This document shows positions 27,220 to 36,203 of a stretch of DNA of 64,000 nucleotides, piece after piece. The position numbers were made by a program, and so were the translations under genes. The DNA is from Clostridia bacterium. Lineage in GTDB: Bacteria > Bacillota > Clostridia > Oscillospirales > Acutalibacteraceae. The notes under the pieces are model-generated. The model saw only the letters and a program-made list of their open reading frames with translations, did not search any database and had not been told where the DNA came from. The stretch is from NCBI GenBank assembly GCA_017403185.1, contig JAFQON010000043.1, positions 1 through 64,000 of the forward strand, written 5' to 3'. Each line of letters begins with the position of its first letter. Position 1 is the stretch's first letter.

Positions 27220-27889
27220 CCGTCTTGTTACTCTTCTGACCGCCGAGTACGGCGTGCTCAGGGCATTTGCAAACAGGGCAAAAAAGATAAACAGCAAAAT
27301 GCACGGCGCAACTCAGTCCCTTTGCTACGGCGATTTTTCAATCTATAAGAGCAGGGACAGCTACATAATCGACGATGCCGTTGCAAAGGAAGTTTTCTTC
27401 GGCTTGCGCAGCGATATTGAAAAGCTTGCGCTTTCGCAGTATTTCTGCTCCGTTGCATCTGAGCTTGTGCCTGAAATGGAGCCGGCAAGGGATTATCTCA
27501 GGGTTATTCTCAATTCCATGCACCTGCTTGAAAAGCAGAAACGCTCAAATGACTTTATTAAAGCTGTAACAGAGCTTAAATTTATGGTGTTTTCGGGCTT
27601 TATGCCCGATTTAACGGCGTGCCCCCACTGCGGAGCAGCAGATGGCGATATGGTCTTTAGTGTTGAAGACGGCTGCATTTACTGCAAAAGCAGCGGCAAA
27701 AAAGGGGAGAGGATAAACCCCACCGTGCTTGCCGCAATGCGCCATGTGTGCTCAAACCCGATTGAGAAAATATATTCGTTTTCTCTTCCCGCTTCGGATG
27801 AAAAGCGTTTTGCTTATCTTTGTGAGAGATTTCTTGTTTCTCAGACAAGGATAAACACAAAAACGCTTGAATTTTATAAATCACTTTAA
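27164..27889 (+). CDS. recO: DNA repair protein RecO
   Basis: A 241-residue recombination mediator that helps load RecA on SSB-coated DNA with RecR. The N-terminal OB fold begins RMTTDALVLKVTDTGESDRLVTLLT. The C-terminal zinc site has Cys153, Cys156, Cys171 and Cys174 (CPHC and CIYC). The length is normal. It starts inside yqzL and the GPH transporter gene follows by 21 bp. Confidence 0.95.
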   Translation: MRMTTDALVLKVTDTGESDRLVTLLTAEYGVLRAFANRAKKINSKMHGATQSLCYGDFSIYKSRDSYIIDDAVAKEVFFGLRSDIEKLALSQYFCSVASELVPEMEPARDYLRVILNSMHLLEKQKRSNDFIKAVTELKFMVFSGFMPDLTACPHCGAADGDMVFSVEDGCIYCKSSGKKGERINPTVLAAMRHVCSNPIEKIYSFSLPASDEKRFAYLCERFLVSQTRINTKTLEFYKSL

Positions 27890-27910
27890 CAATGAAAGGA
27901 AACCGTAAAA

Positions 27911-29518
27911 ATGAATCAAGGATTTTTACACAAGCTGTTCGGAACAACTCCGGGCAAGGGCGTTCAGCCTAAAGAGGCTATTGCCTACAGTATAGCCGGC
28001 TTTGGTCAGAACTTCATCTGTACCATCATCGGCTCATACATAACCGTATTTATGACCGATGCGCTTCTTTTCGGTGCTGACGGTGTTACGGTGGGCAATG
28101 TGAGCGGTGCAATCGCTGTTGCGATTCTTATGCTTGCTGCCCGTGTTTTTGATGCTTTCAACGACCCCATTATGGGCTCTGTTGTTGACAAGACCCGCAC
28201 AAAGTGGGGCAAATGCCGCCCTTATCTTAAGTGGATGGCATTCCCCATCGGTATTATGACAATCCTCTGCTTCCTCCCCATCTTCAGTGCGGAGTCTGTT
28301 TATGACGGCTCAAAGACAATTCAGACCTTTGTTACAATAGCCGTTATCTATGTTGTATGGAGCGTTGTTTACACAATTGCCGATGTTCCTTACTGGGGTC
28401 TTTCAACCTGCCTTACAAACAACACCGAAACAAGAGGTAACATCCTTACCGTTGCCCGTATGTTCTGCACAGTCGGCGCAGGAATCGTTACCGTTTTCGT
28501 TCCCATGATTACGGGTGCTCTTACCGAAAAGTTCAAGTATGCCGATACTGATGCCGATAAGGCGCTTATTGCAATTGACAAAGCTGAAGCTATTGCAAAT
28601 ATGGTTGCAAATCAGGGTATCAATAAATCTGAAGCAATCCAGACCTTTGTAGGCACGGTTAAAGAGGGTATGGAAATTGCAAATGCAGACACCCTTAAAA
28701 TTATTTATTTTGTTTGTGCGGTTGTTCTTGTTGTTGCGGCAATTCCCATGTTCTTCTACGGCTTCAAGAACACAAAAGAACGCTTCACATCAGACGAAAA
28801 TCCCCCTTCATTCGGTCACAACCTTAAGCTTCTCTTCAAGAACGACCAGCTTCTCCTCATCGTTCTTTCGGGCGTTCTCGGCGGTGCAAGAATGGTTTAT
28901 TCATACACAGGCGGTCTTTATTTTGCAAAATATATCCTTCACAACGAAGGTCTTTACGGCGTAATCACTCTGCTTGTTGTTCCCGGCGGCTTGGTTGCAT
29001 CAATCCTTGTTCCCTGGATGTCAAAGAAATTCACAAAGAAATGGTCATATATCGCAGTTCATCTTTTCGGCGGCGTTGTAATGGCGATTATGTATTTCAT
29101 CGGCTACGATGCACCGTGGAAGATGATTATCTGCGCTATCGGTCTTGTTCTTCTCGGCATTCCTCAGGGTGTTAACAACATCATCACCTACGCTATGATA
29201 GGCGACACCGTTGACTATCTTGAATGGAAGACAGGCGAGAGAGGCGAGGGCATCTGCTTTGCAATGCAGACTCTTATCAATAAAATCGGTATGGCAGTCG
29301 GTGCATTCATCGGTGTTCTTTCAATGAGCATCGCAGGCATCAATGCAAGAACATATGAGGTTGCAAACCCTGATGCACTCTGGGATGTTCTCATCATTTC
29401 GGGTATTGTAAGTATGTTTGCCTGCGCAGTTCCTCTCTTCTTCTATAAGGTTACAGAGAAGAAACAGGCAGAAATGGTTGCCGAAATCGAAGCAAGAAAA
29501 TCAGAAGCTTCAAAATAA
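27911..29518 (+). CDS. GPH-family sugar symporter (MFS)
   Basis: A 535-residue permease with about twelve transmembrane helices. GPH signatures are ARVFDAFNDPIMGSVVDKTRTKWGKCRPY and NIITYAMIGDTVDYLEWKTGERGEG. An insertion of about 60 residues in the central loop (about 205-265, helical and charged) makes it longer than the araD-linked carrier. It starts 21 bp after recO and 21 bp before yibE/F, followed by iolJ-like and iolC genes, so an inositol-type or ketogenic sugar substrate is plausible by context. Confidence 0.88.
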   Translation: MNQGFLHKLFGTTPGKGVQPKEAIAYSIAGFGQNFICTIIGSYITVFMTDALLFGADGVTVGNVSGAIAVAILMLAARVFDAFNDPIMGSVVDKTRTKWGKCRPYLKWMAFPIGIMTILCFLPIFSAESVYDGSKTIQTFVTIAVIYVVWSVVYTIADVPYWGLSTCLTNNTETRGNILTVARMFCTVGAGIVTVFVPMITGALTEKFKYADTDADKALIAIDKAEAIANMVANQGINKSEAIQTFVGTVKEGMEIANADTLKIIYFVCAVVLVVAAIPMFFYGFKNTKERFTSDENPPSFGHNLKLLFKNDQLLLIVLSGVLGGARMVYSYTGGLYFAKYILHNEGLYGVITLLVVPGGLVASILVPWMSKKFTKKWSYIAVHLFGGVVMAIMYFIGYDAPWKMIICAIGLVLLGIPQGVNNIITYAMIGDTVDYLEWKTGERGEGICFAMQTLINKIGMAVGAFIGVLSMSIAGINARTYEVANPDALWDVLIISGIVSMFACAVPLFFYKVTEKKQAEMVAEIEARKSEASK

Positions 29519-29539
29519 AATGAATTGAGAGGTGGGCAA

Positions 29540-30694
29540 ATGAAAAGGCAGTCTGTTTATCAGGTTGTTGCCGTTATCGTTTCGGCATTGCTTATTTTGT
29601 TTGCCTACCTTTATGTTGCCGACAGCGGCACTATTTTCAAAGGCACAATGGACGGCGAAACCGTAAAATGCATAGTTATTCGTGTTACGGATGTGAAAAC
29701 CGATAATGTGAGCGGTGAAAATGAATTTGTAACCGTTACATTCAAAGCTCAGGCGCTCAACACGGCTCTGAGAGGAAAAACTCTTGAAGTTGTGCAGGAG
29801 ATGGATAAATCCTATGTTTTCTGCCCCAAGCAGGTTGAGCAGGGCGACGAAATACTTGTTGAAAGCTATGATAACGGCGGTGAAACGCAGTATTACTTCG
29901 GCGATTATGTGAGAATAACTCCGCTTTTGTGGCTTTTGGTTGTTTTTTGTATTCTTATAATAGTTTTTTCAAGGCTGCAGGGGCTCAAAACCGTTGTTTC
30001 ACTCGGCTTCACCTGTCTTTCCGTTTTTGTTGTGCTTATTCCGGCAATTCTTAACGGACATAACATTTATTTCTGGTCAATAACCGTCTGTGTTTTCATA
30101 ACGGTTGTGACTCTGAGCATTATCAGCGGCTTCAATGTGAAGGCACTCTGCGCAGGCATCGGCTGTGTCTGCGGCGTGCTCTGCTCGGGGCTTATCGTGC
30201 TGATAATGGATAAATTCCTCAATATGACGGGTCTTCTTGAAGAAGAATCCGTTTACCTTATTCAGCTTTATCCCGATAACCCGATTAATCTCAAAGCAAT
30301 TATATTTGCGATGATAATAGTCGGTGCAGTCGGTGCCGTAATGGATGTTTCGATGTCCATTTCATCATCGCTTTATGAACTCAGAATAAAATCTCCCGAT
30401 ATCGCTCCCAAGGAGCTTATGAAATCGGGCTTCACCATCGGCAGAGATATGATGGGCACAATGGCTAACACCCTTGTGCTTGCCTATATCGGCAGCTCGC
30501 TGACGAGTGTTTTGCTTTTGGTTGCTTATAATGCCAACATAGAGCAGGTAATTAATAAGGAAATGATTGTTGCGGAAATTCTGCAGGCGCTTGCAGGCAG
30601 CCTCGGTATGCTTCTTACCCTGCCGCTCACAAGCGCAGTCTGTGCCGCAATTTACTATAGAGTAAAGGAGAAAAAATCCGATGCCTCTTGTTAA
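29540..30694 (+). CDS. YibE/F family membrane protein
   Basis: 384 residues. An N-terminal membrane anchor is followed by an extracellular beta-rich domain (about 30-130, with VTVTFKAQALNTALRGKTLEV) and about seven transmembrane helices. GAVGAVMDVSMSISSSLYEL and TIGRDMMGTMANTLVLAYIGSSL are YibE/F hallmarks. The function is unknown in general. I start at ATG 29540, which follows GAGAGGTGGG; the longer frame from TTG 29525 would include the ribosome site. Its end overlaps the aldolase gene by 14 bp. Confidence 0.88.
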   Translation: MKRQSVYQVVAVIVSALLILFAYLYVADSGTIFKGTMDGETVKCIVIRVTDVKTDNVSGENEFVTVTFKAQALNTALRGKTLEVVQEMDKSYVFCPKQVEQGDEILVESYDNGGETQYYFGDYVRITPLLWLLVVFCILIIVFSRLQGLKTVVSLGFTCLSVFVVLIPAILNGHNIYFWSITVCVFITVVTLSIISGFNVKALCAGIGCVCGVLCSGLIVLIMDKFLNMTGLLEEESVYLIQLYPDNPINLKAIIFAMIIVGAVGAVMDVSMSISSSLYELRIKSPDIAPKELMKSGFTIGRDMMGTMANTLVLAYIGSSLTSVLLLVAYNANIEQVINKEMIVAEILQALAGSLGMLLTLPLTSAVCAAIYYRVKEKKSDASC

Positions 30695-31526
30695 TATGGC
30701 ACCGCTTCTCAAAAAAGCAAGAGAGGGCGGTTATGCCGTCGGCAGCTTCAGTGTTGCCAATATGGAAATGGTGCTCGGCGTGCTGAAGGCTGTTGAAGAA
30801 ACAAAAAGCCCCGCAATCATTCAGATTGCAGAGGTAAGGCTTAATCATTCGCCGCTTGAAATAATCGGTCCTCTTATGGTCGCAGCCGCAAAAAGCAGCT
30901 CAATGCCCGTTGCCGTGCATTTTGATCACGGCAAAACTACCGAAAAAATAAAGCAGGCTATTGATATTGGCTTCACAAGCGTTATGCTTGACGGCTCACA
31001 TCTTCCGTTTGAGGAAAATGTGAGAATAACCGCCGAAACAAAAAAGCTTGCCACATCATACGGTGCGGATTGTGAGGGCGAAATCGGCTGCGTAGGCGGC
31101 AGCGAGGACGGCAGCGAGGATATAGCAATCAACTGCACTGCACCCGCACAGGCTTTGGAGTTTTATGAAAAAACAGGTGTTGATGCTCTCGCCGTTGCAA
31201 TCGGCAATGCCCACGGTAACTATAAACAGGCACCGAAACTCCGTTTTGATATTCTCCAAGAAACCGCAAATCTCGTAAAGGCTCCGCTTGTGCTTCACGG
31301 CGGCACGGGTATTCTGCCTGAGGATTTCAAAAAGTGTATAACGCTTGGCATCAACAAAATAAATATCGCAACCGCAACCTTTGACAGTGTTGAGCAGTCG
31401 GTGAGGGCTGCTTATGCTAATCAAAAGATTAACGGCTACTACGATTTGCAGAGTGCAGAGGTTGAAGGTGCATATCTAAATGCGATGAAGCATATAGAAA
31501 TATTCGGTTGCAGCATGAAAGGATGA
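30681..31526 (+). CDS. iolJ: class II aldolase, IolJ/Fba type
   Basis: A 281-residue zinc-dependent ketose-bisphosphate aldolase. VHFDHG supplies a zinc His and the catalytic-side Asp. DGSHLPFEENV, GEIGCVGG, AIGNAHG and LHGGTGI are the family motifs in order. Class II members split fructose 1,6-bisphosphate, tagatose 1,6-bisphosphate or, for IolJ, 2-deoxy-5-keto-gluconate 6-phosphate. The next gene is an IolC-type kinase that makes exactly the IolJ substrate, so I favour IolJ. A general fructose-bisphosphate role remains possible. Ribosome site AAAGGAG inside the end of the YibE/F gene. Confidence 0.75.
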   Translation: MPLVNMAPLLKKAREGGYAVGSFSVANMEMVLGVLKAVEETKSPAIIQIAEVRLNHSPLEIIGPLMVAAAKSSSMPVAVHFDHGKTTEKIKQAIDIGFTSVMLDGSHLPFEENVRITAETKKLATSYGADCEGEIGCVGGSEDGSEDIAINCTAPAQALEFYEKTGVDALAVAIGNAHGNYKQAPKLRFDILQETANLVKAPLVLHGGTGILPEDFKKCITLGINKINIATATFDSVEQSVRAAYANQKINGYYDLQSAEVEGAYLNAMKHIEIFGCSMKG

Positions 31527-31531
31527 TATAA

Positions 31532-32551
31532 ATGAGCTATATTGAATTTGACAAAACAAAGCCTCTCGATGTAATTCCTATCGGACGAATTGCAATCGAC
31601 TTTAACCCCACTGATATGAATATGCCGCTTTCACAGAGCAGCAATTTCAACAAATATGTCGGCGGCTCGCCTGCGAATATTGCAGTCGGTCTTGCAAGGC
31701 TCGGCGCAAAGTGCGGGTTCATCGCAAGGGTATCCGATGATCAATTCGGCGATTATGTTGAAAACTATTTCAAGGCAGACGGCATTGATGTTTCTCATGT
31801 TTTCAGATGCGAAAACGGCGAAAATCTCGGCCTCACCTTCACTGAAATACTCAGCCCCACACAGAGCAGCATTCTTATGTACCGTGAAGGCGTTGCAGAT
31901 CTTCAGGTATGCGTTGACGATGTTGACGAGGAATATATAAAGAGTGCAAAAGCAGTTGTTATCTCGGGCACGGCGCTTTGTGCAAGCCCCTCAAGAGAAG
32001 CAGCGCTCAAAACTCTTTTCCTTGCCAAGAAAAACGGCGTGGTTGTTATTTTTGATATCGACTACAGAAGCTATACATGGAAGAATAAGGACGAAATTTC
32101 GCTCTATTATTCAATCGCTGCAAAGAACAGCGATATCATTCTCGGCTCAAGAGAAGAGTTTGACCTCACAGAAGCTGTTGAAGGTGTATGTGCAAGCGAT
32201 GAGGAATCATCAGCACGCTGGTTCTCCTACGGCAACAAAATCGTAATCATCAAGCACGGCAAGGAAGGCTCTGTTGCTTATCTTGATGACGGTTCGGCTT
32301 ATAAGGTTAAGCCCTTCCCCGTAAAGATGCTCAAGGGCTTCGGCGGCGGTGACGGCTACGCATCTGCATTCATTTATTCTCTTCTTAACGGCAAGAGTGT
32401 TCCCGATGCACTTGAATTTGCAACCGCATCGGCATCAATGCTTGTTTCGGCTCACAGCTGCTCTGCAGCTATGCCCTCGGCACAGGCTGTGCAGGATTTT
32501 ATCGATAAAACCAAGCCTGCCTCAGGAGAGGTTATTGAGAAGATTAAATAA
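31532..32551 (+). CDS. iolC: 5-dehydro-2-deoxygluconokinase, PfkB family
   Basis: A 339-residue ribokinase-fold enzyme that phosphorylates 2-deoxy-5-keto-D-gluconate in myo-inositol breakdown. IolC-like features run along its length: the opening DVIPIGRIAIDFNP, YVGGSPANIAVGLARLG, SSILMYREGVADL, DIDYRSYTWK, SREEFDLTEA, and the PfkB end motif KGFGGGDGYASAFIYSLL, where one of the usual G-A-G-D residues varies. It follows the aldolase by 5 bp. No iolB, D, E or G gene is in the window. Confidence 0.85.
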   Translation: MSYIEFDKTKPLDVIPIGRIAIDFNPTDMNMPLSQSSNFNKYVGGSPANIAVGLARLGAKCGFIARVSDDQFGDYVENYFKADGIDVSHVFRCENGENLGLTFTEILSPTQSSILMYREGVADLQVCVDDVDEEYIKSAKAVVISGTALCASPSREAALKTLFLAKKNGVVVIFDIDYRSYTWKNKDEISLYYSIAAKNSDIILGSREEFDLTEAVEGVCASDEESSARWFSYGNKIVIIKHGKEGSVAYLDDGSAYKVKPFPVKMLKGFGGGDGYASAFIYSLLNGKSVPDALEFATASASMLVSAHSCSAAMPSAQAVQDFIDKTKPASGEVIEKIK

Positions 32552-32554
32552 AAA

Positions 32555-32574
32555 AAGGGTGCATATGCACCCTT
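32555..32574 (+). terminator. hairpin after iolC
   Basis: AAGGGTGCAT (32555-32564) and ATGCACCCTT (32565-32574) form a perfect palindrome after an A-run. The tail is ATATAT with few T, so termination may be weak. Confidence 0.5.
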
Positions 32575-32580
32575 ATATAT

Positions 32581-32657
32581 CCGCCCGTGGCGCAGCCGGA
32601 TAACGCAGCAGATTCCGATTCTGAAGAACGGGGGTTCGAATCCCTTCGGGCGGGCCA
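32581..32657 (+). tRNA. tRNA-Arg (anticodon CCG)
   Basis: Acceptor CCGCCCG (32581-32587) pairs with CGGGCGG (32647-32653), then discriminator G and encoded CCA (32655-32657). The anticodon loop TTCCGAT has CCG at positions 34-36, reading CGG. The T loop is TTCGAAT with a stem that ends in two G-U pairs. The D arm starts GCGC. The integrative element begins just downstream. Confidence 0.93.
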
Positions 32658-32661
32658 TTAT

Positions 32662-32702
32662 GAGTGTTAATAACGGATTCAAGTTATTAACACTCTTTTT
32701 TT
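32662..32702 (+). terminator. terminator of tRNA-Arg, overlapping element border
   Basis: A perfect 12-bp stem, GAGTGTTAATAA (32662-32673) with TTATTAACACTC (32684-32695), followed by seven T. The left arm and loop contain the 18-bp sequence that recurs inverted at 51906-51923. Confidence 0.85.
32665..32682 (-). repeat. border repeat, left copy
   Basis: TGTTAATAACGGATTCAA, the exact reverse complement of 51906-51923. Fifteen of its bases also recur (complement) at 53555-53569. Confidence 0.8.
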
Positions 32703-32724
32703 GCTGAAAATTAAGTTTTTTATT

Positions 32725-32752
32725 GGTCGCAGACTTTTTACGGTCTGCGACC
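32725..32752. other. strong hairpin beside recombinase gene
   Basis: GGTCGCAGAC (32725-32734) pairs with GTCTGCGACC (32743-32752). The T-rich side faces right, while the recombinase is read leftward, so it is not an ideal terminator for that gene. It may be part of the element end. Confidence 0.5.
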
Positions 32753-32761
32753 TTTCTTGTT

Positions 32762-34441
32762 TTATGCTGTCAGGTATTCAACTGCAACACCTTGCCGTAT
32801 GTCAGCCTTGTAGTTTTCGCCTGAGGTTGGCAATTCAAGATAGCCCACAAATCGGTAATGGATAACAATTCTTTGAGTTCTGTTTTTGCCTGTACCTTCA
32901 ATCTCGTGAACCTCAATTCGGTCAATCAGTTCGTGCAGCAGAGGCGCTGTCAGCGTTTCCATTTGCATAAACTTCCGTATTGCGGCTATAAAAATTTCTT
33001 TGCCCTTTTGTGTCTTTTCCAAAGAGCCAATCTGTTTGCGAAGCTCGGGAACCTTCGCTTTCAGTTCAACTCTTTCAACCTCATACTTGTGGGACATACA
33101 CATAAACCATTCGTCTGTAACCTTGCCGCTTGAATTATCCTCATAGAGCTTGAGATAAAGTCTTTCAACAGTTTCAATTCTTTCTATCGTTTTCTTTAAC
33201 TCAGCTTGAAGATGATTTTTCTGTGCAAGTATATCGGCGTTGGTTTTGTTTGAAAGAATTTCTGCAAAAGCCTCCTCGTCATACTCCATAAACGAAATCA
33301 GTTTTCTCAACTCCATCAAAACAATCTGCTCTATTGCATCTGTTCTCACATAATGCCTGCTTTCACAGGTGCCTCGGTAATCCTTCTTGTAGTTGGAACA
33401 ACTGAAGAAATGAATATCTTTGTTGCGGGGATTGACGTGTGACCACAGCTTTTTACCGCAATCTGCACAGTAGAGAAAATCACAAAAGATGCTCTTTTCA
33501 CCGTTTTCGGGTTTAGGCGCCCTGCGTTTGGTTTTTGCGTTTTTCTCCTGCACCATTTCAAAAACCGCTCTGTCAATAATAGGCTCATTGACGTCTTTGA
33601 ATATCAGCCAGTTTTCACGGTCGTTCATATACCGTCTTTTGTTTTTGAATGACTTTGAATAGGTTTTGAAGTTAATCACATCACCGCAGTGTTCTTGCTG
33701 ATGCAGTATCCCTGATACGGTTGACGGCAACCATTTATACGGGTCCTCATAAGCCTTTTTGCCGCCTCTGCCGATACCCTTGCTTTGCCAATAGGCTCTC
33801 GGTTTCAGCACCTTGTTTTCGTGCAGAATGTGTGCGATCGTTTCGTTACCCTTGCCCTCAAGACACATTTCAAAAACGCTTCTGACAACTTCGGCAGCCT
33901 CAACATCAATTACCCATTTCTTCGGATTCAGCGGGTCTTTGTTATATCCGTAAGGCGGCTGTGCCAACGGCTCTCCGCAGTTACCTCTGATACGGCAAGC
34001 TGAACGGACTTTCTTTGAAATATCGCGGGCATACATTTCGTTCATTATGTTTTTAAACGGTGCGATTTCGTTTTCTCCTTCTGCACTGTCAACCAAATCA
34101 TTGATTGCAATAAATCTTATGTTGTGGTCGGGAAAGAAACTGTCCGTATAATGACCTACCGAAACATAATCTCTGCCGAGTCGTGATAGGTCTTTCACCA
34201 TAATGGTACTGATATATCCCATATCAATATCGTCAAGTAAATCCTGAAATCCCGGGCGATTGAAATTAGTTCCTGTGTAACCGTCATCAACATAGTATTT
34301 AATATTAGACAACCCCAATTCTTTTGCCTTCTGAGCGAGCAATTTCTTTTGATTGGCTATTGAGTTACTCTCTTTGTCTGTACGGTCATCTCTTGAAAGA
34401 CGACAGTACAGAGCAGTAATTCCTACATTGTTTGACTGCAT
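32762..34441 (-). CDS. large serine recombinase (TnpX-like)
   Basis: 559 residues; catalyses excision and integration of the element. The N-terminal resolvase domain has the nucleophile S16 in YCRLSRDD, then GYTGTNFNRPGF and VKDLSRLGRDYV. The recombinase domain has PPYGYNKDP and ILHQQEHCGDVI. A zinc ribbon (CADCGKK ... CSNYKKDYRGTC), a coiled coil (about 390-470) and a C-terminal part of the DUF4368 kind follow. I start at 34441, preceded by an ideal GGAAAGGAGG; the longer frame includes that site. TnpX-type enzymes need no accessory protein for strand exchange. The gene start and TnpW-like stop overlap by one base. Confidence 0.95.
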   Translation of the reverse strand: MQSNNVGITALYCRLSRDDRTDKESNSIANQKKLLAQKAKELGLSNIKYYVDDGYTGTNFNRPGFQDLLDDIDMGYISTIMVKDLSRLGRDYVSVGHYTDSFFPDHNIRFIAINDLVDSAEGENEIAPFKNIMNEMYARDISKKVRSACRIRGNCGEPLAQPPYGYNKDPLNPKKWVIDVEAAEVVRSVFEMCLEGKGNETIAHILHENKVLKPRAYWQSKGIGRGGKKAYEDPYKWLPSTVSGILHQQEHCGDVINFKTYSKSFKNKRRYMNDRENWLIFKDVNEPIIDRAVFEMVQEKNAKTKRRAPKPENGEKSIFCDFLYCADCGKKLWSHVNPRNKDIHFFSCSNYKKDYRGTCESRHYVRTDAIEQIVLMELRKLISFMEYDEEAFAEILSNKTNADILAQKNHLQAELKKTIERIETVERLYLKLYEDNSSGKVTDEWFMCMSHKYEVERVELKAKVPELRKQIGSLEKTQKGKEIFIAAIRKFMQMETLTAPLLHELIDRIEVHEIEGTGKNRTQRIVIHYRFVGYLELPTSGENYKADIRQGVAVEYLTA

Positions 34442-34719
34442 TAGTCCTCCTTTCCGGCAGTCGAACATACATATTCCGCTTGTATTGTATTTTTATCTTC
34501 GTTGTTTGTCAAATGTGCGAAATCGCTACCGATAAAATCTGATAATTTTTCTATCATAGTTTTGTTTTCTGTTTTGCTGAATTGAGTTGAAACAATATAG
34601 CGGACACCATTGATAATATATTCGTTAGAATTGTTATCTTTGTTGAGTTTTAGTTCAGCACGAGTGTTACCGATTATTTCGTTAAACTTTGATTTTATAA
34701 TTTGCCAAAATCTCATCAT
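34441..34719 (-). CDS. tnpW: TnpW-like small transposon protein
   Basis: 92 residues. The core (NEYIINGVRYIVSTQFSKTE, then KTMIEKLSDFI) matches the short pattern I recall for TnpW of Tn4451-type elements, here with an N-terminal extension of about 30 residues and an unusual tail. Its function is unknown in the whole family. It overlaps ParB-like by 4 bp and the recombinase by 1 bp, so all are in one leftward operon. Confidence 0.65.
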   Translation of the reverse strand: MMRFWQIIKSKFNEIIGNTRAELKLNKDNNSNEYIINGVRYIVSTQFSKTENKTMIEKLSDFIGSDFAHLTNNEDKNTIQAEYVCSTAGKED

Positions 34720-35555
34720 CTTGCCTCCCGATTTCTCTTTTTCTGCAGATACTTTGCATAATATTCACAAGCCTTGATTATGAATTCCTGCATTTGTCTT
34801 TCATCAGCTTTCGGAGAGTATTTCTGTAATCGTTCCATAGACATCTTGAACATCGGTTTTTGGTTGGCTTTTTCTTCGTTCATAATAGTGTTAATTGAGT
34901 TTTCGTTCAGTTCTCCCGATTGGAATAGCTTTCGTATTCTGTTTGCCTGCGAGTATGACGGAGTACATTCTGTTTCCTCAATTATTCCCAATAATTCATA
35001 CTGTTTGGAATCATCAAGATACGATAACTCCACTGCAACGGAAAACGCAATTTTGTTTTCATCCACCATTTGAAGCAGTTCGGGGATAAGCATAGTCAGA
35101 CGAATATATCGCTGTACCTGCCTGCCGCTGTCAGTGTCAGAAACATCTTCTCTGGACTTGTGGACAGCTTGTCCACAAGTTAAATCTGTCCTCTTACCTT
35201 GTGCTTTCAAAGCATCGAGCTTCAGCTTGTACGCCTTTGCTTTTTCACTCGGTAAAATATGTTCTCTGTGCAGGTTGCTGTCAACAAGCATAATAGCCGC
35301 TTCTTCTCTGCTTACGTCACAAACGGTAACGGGTACAGCTTCAAGATTAAGCATACGAGCGGCGTGAAGTCTGCGGTGTCCCGATATGACTTCATATTTA
35401 CCTTTATCCTCCGTAGGTCTGACAACAAGGGGTGAGATTATGCCGTTCTCACTTATGCTGTCGAGCAGCGATTCCAACTCTTCACCCTCACGGATTCGGT
35501 AAGGATTTTCATTAAACGGTAAAAGATTGTTGATATTTACTTTATCAATTTTCAT
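34716..35555 (-). CDS. ParB/Spo0J-like partition protein
   Basis: 279 residues. The N-terminal ParB/sulfiredoxin-fold domain has LLPFNENPYRIREGEELESLL and the box SGHRRLHAARML. LHREHILPSEKAKAYKLKL leads into the central HTH domain (IRLTMLIPELLQMVDENKIAFSVAVELSYL), which would read a parS-like site. A C-terminal helical part follows. In integrative elements these proteins often stabilise the excised circle or regulate transfer genes. No ParA is adjacent. The degenerate repeats at 36445-36975 could be its targets. It overlaps its neighbours by 4 bp each side. Confidence 0.9.
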   Translation of the reverse strand: MKIDKVNINNLLPFNENPYRIREGEELESLLDSISENGIISPLVVRPTEDKGKYEVISGHRRLHAARMLNLEAVPVTVCDVSREEAAIMLVDSNLHREHILPSEKAKAYKLKLDALKAQGKRTDLTCGQAVHKSREDVSDTDSGRQVQRYIRLTMLIPELLQMVDENKIAFSVAVELSYLDDSKQYELLGIIEETECTPSYSQANRIRKLFQSGELNENSINTIMNEEKANQKPMFKMSMERLQKYSPKADERQMQEFIIKACEYYAKYLQKKRNREAR

Positions 35556-35884
35556 AATTTGACTCCTTTCTTTTTCTTACGTTTTATGTCGTAAGATACA
35601 TAATTTACATTCATTAAAATATTCAATGTTTCATACACAAGTTCTGAAGTGTTGTTTGCCTCTGTTCCTTGGAAAAGCAAAGCTCCCATATTTGTTGCGA
35701 GTTTACCCAAGGTAAGTTCAAGCCGCTTACAATCATCTGAAGGTTTTTCTTGAATCGGATAACCTGTAACGATAAGCCGTATCAGTTTTTCTTTCGGGAA
35801 TATACTTTTACTTACCATTTCATTGATACGGTCAAATTCCTTGTTTGTAACTCTGACTGCAATTCTGTTATTTCTGTTTCTCAT
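35552..35884 (-). CDS. mobilisation-type protein (MobC-like)
   Basis: 110 residues, basic. It opens RNNRIAVRVTNKEFDRINEMV and continues KLIRLIVTGYPIQEKP..., like ribbon-helix-helix relaxosome accessory proteins of the MobC group. The C-terminus ends in a run of lysines. Such proteins bind oriT and recruit a relaxase. It overlaps the upstream RHH gene by 17 bp and the ParB-like gene by 4 bp. Family assignment is by pattern and context only. Confidence 0.6.
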   Translation of the reverse strand: MRNRNNRIAVRVTNKEFDRINEMVSKSIFPKEKLIRLIVTGYPIQEKPSDDCKRLELTLGKLATNMGALLFQGTEANNTSELVYETLNILMNVNYVSYDIKRKKKKGVKL

Positions 35885-36203
35885 GGTTAATCTCCTTTGT
35901 TAATTCATTTTTGATATTTGTCATAAGTATTTGTGTGTCCTGAATAACTTTCCGAAACATCGGAACATCAAGAACTCTGCTGTGCCAGGCACGGTCAGCA
36001 ACAACTCTGAAGCGTTCAATAATATCTGTGGCTTCACGGGTAAATTCAACATAGTTAATATTTACTGTCGGTTTCATAACCGTTTCATTGATACATCTGC
36101 GAACATACTCTGAGCGAGTTATTCCTGCAATGTCTGCTTCTTCATCAAGGTCTTTTAGTTCTTCATCGTCCAGATAGAAGAATATTGTTTTGGTGTATTT
36201 CAT
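35868..36203 (-). CDS. ribbon-helix-helix mobilisation protein
   Basis: 111 residues. MKYTKTIFFYLDDEELKDLDEEADIAGITRSEYVRRCI is a clear RHH DNA-binding N-terminus. The rest is helical and resembles MobC-type proteins (AWHSRVLDVPMFRKVIQDTQILMTNIKNEL). I start at 36203, after GAAAGGAGG; the longer frame is an upstream read-through. It is the first gene of the leftward element operon, next to hairpin-rich DNA that could be oriT. Confidence 0.7.
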   Translation of the reverse strand: MKYTKTIFFYLDDEELKDLDEEADIAGITRSEYVRRCINETVMKPTVNINYVEFTREATDIIERFRVVADRAWHSRVLDVPMFRKVIQDTQILMTNIKNELTKEINHEKQK

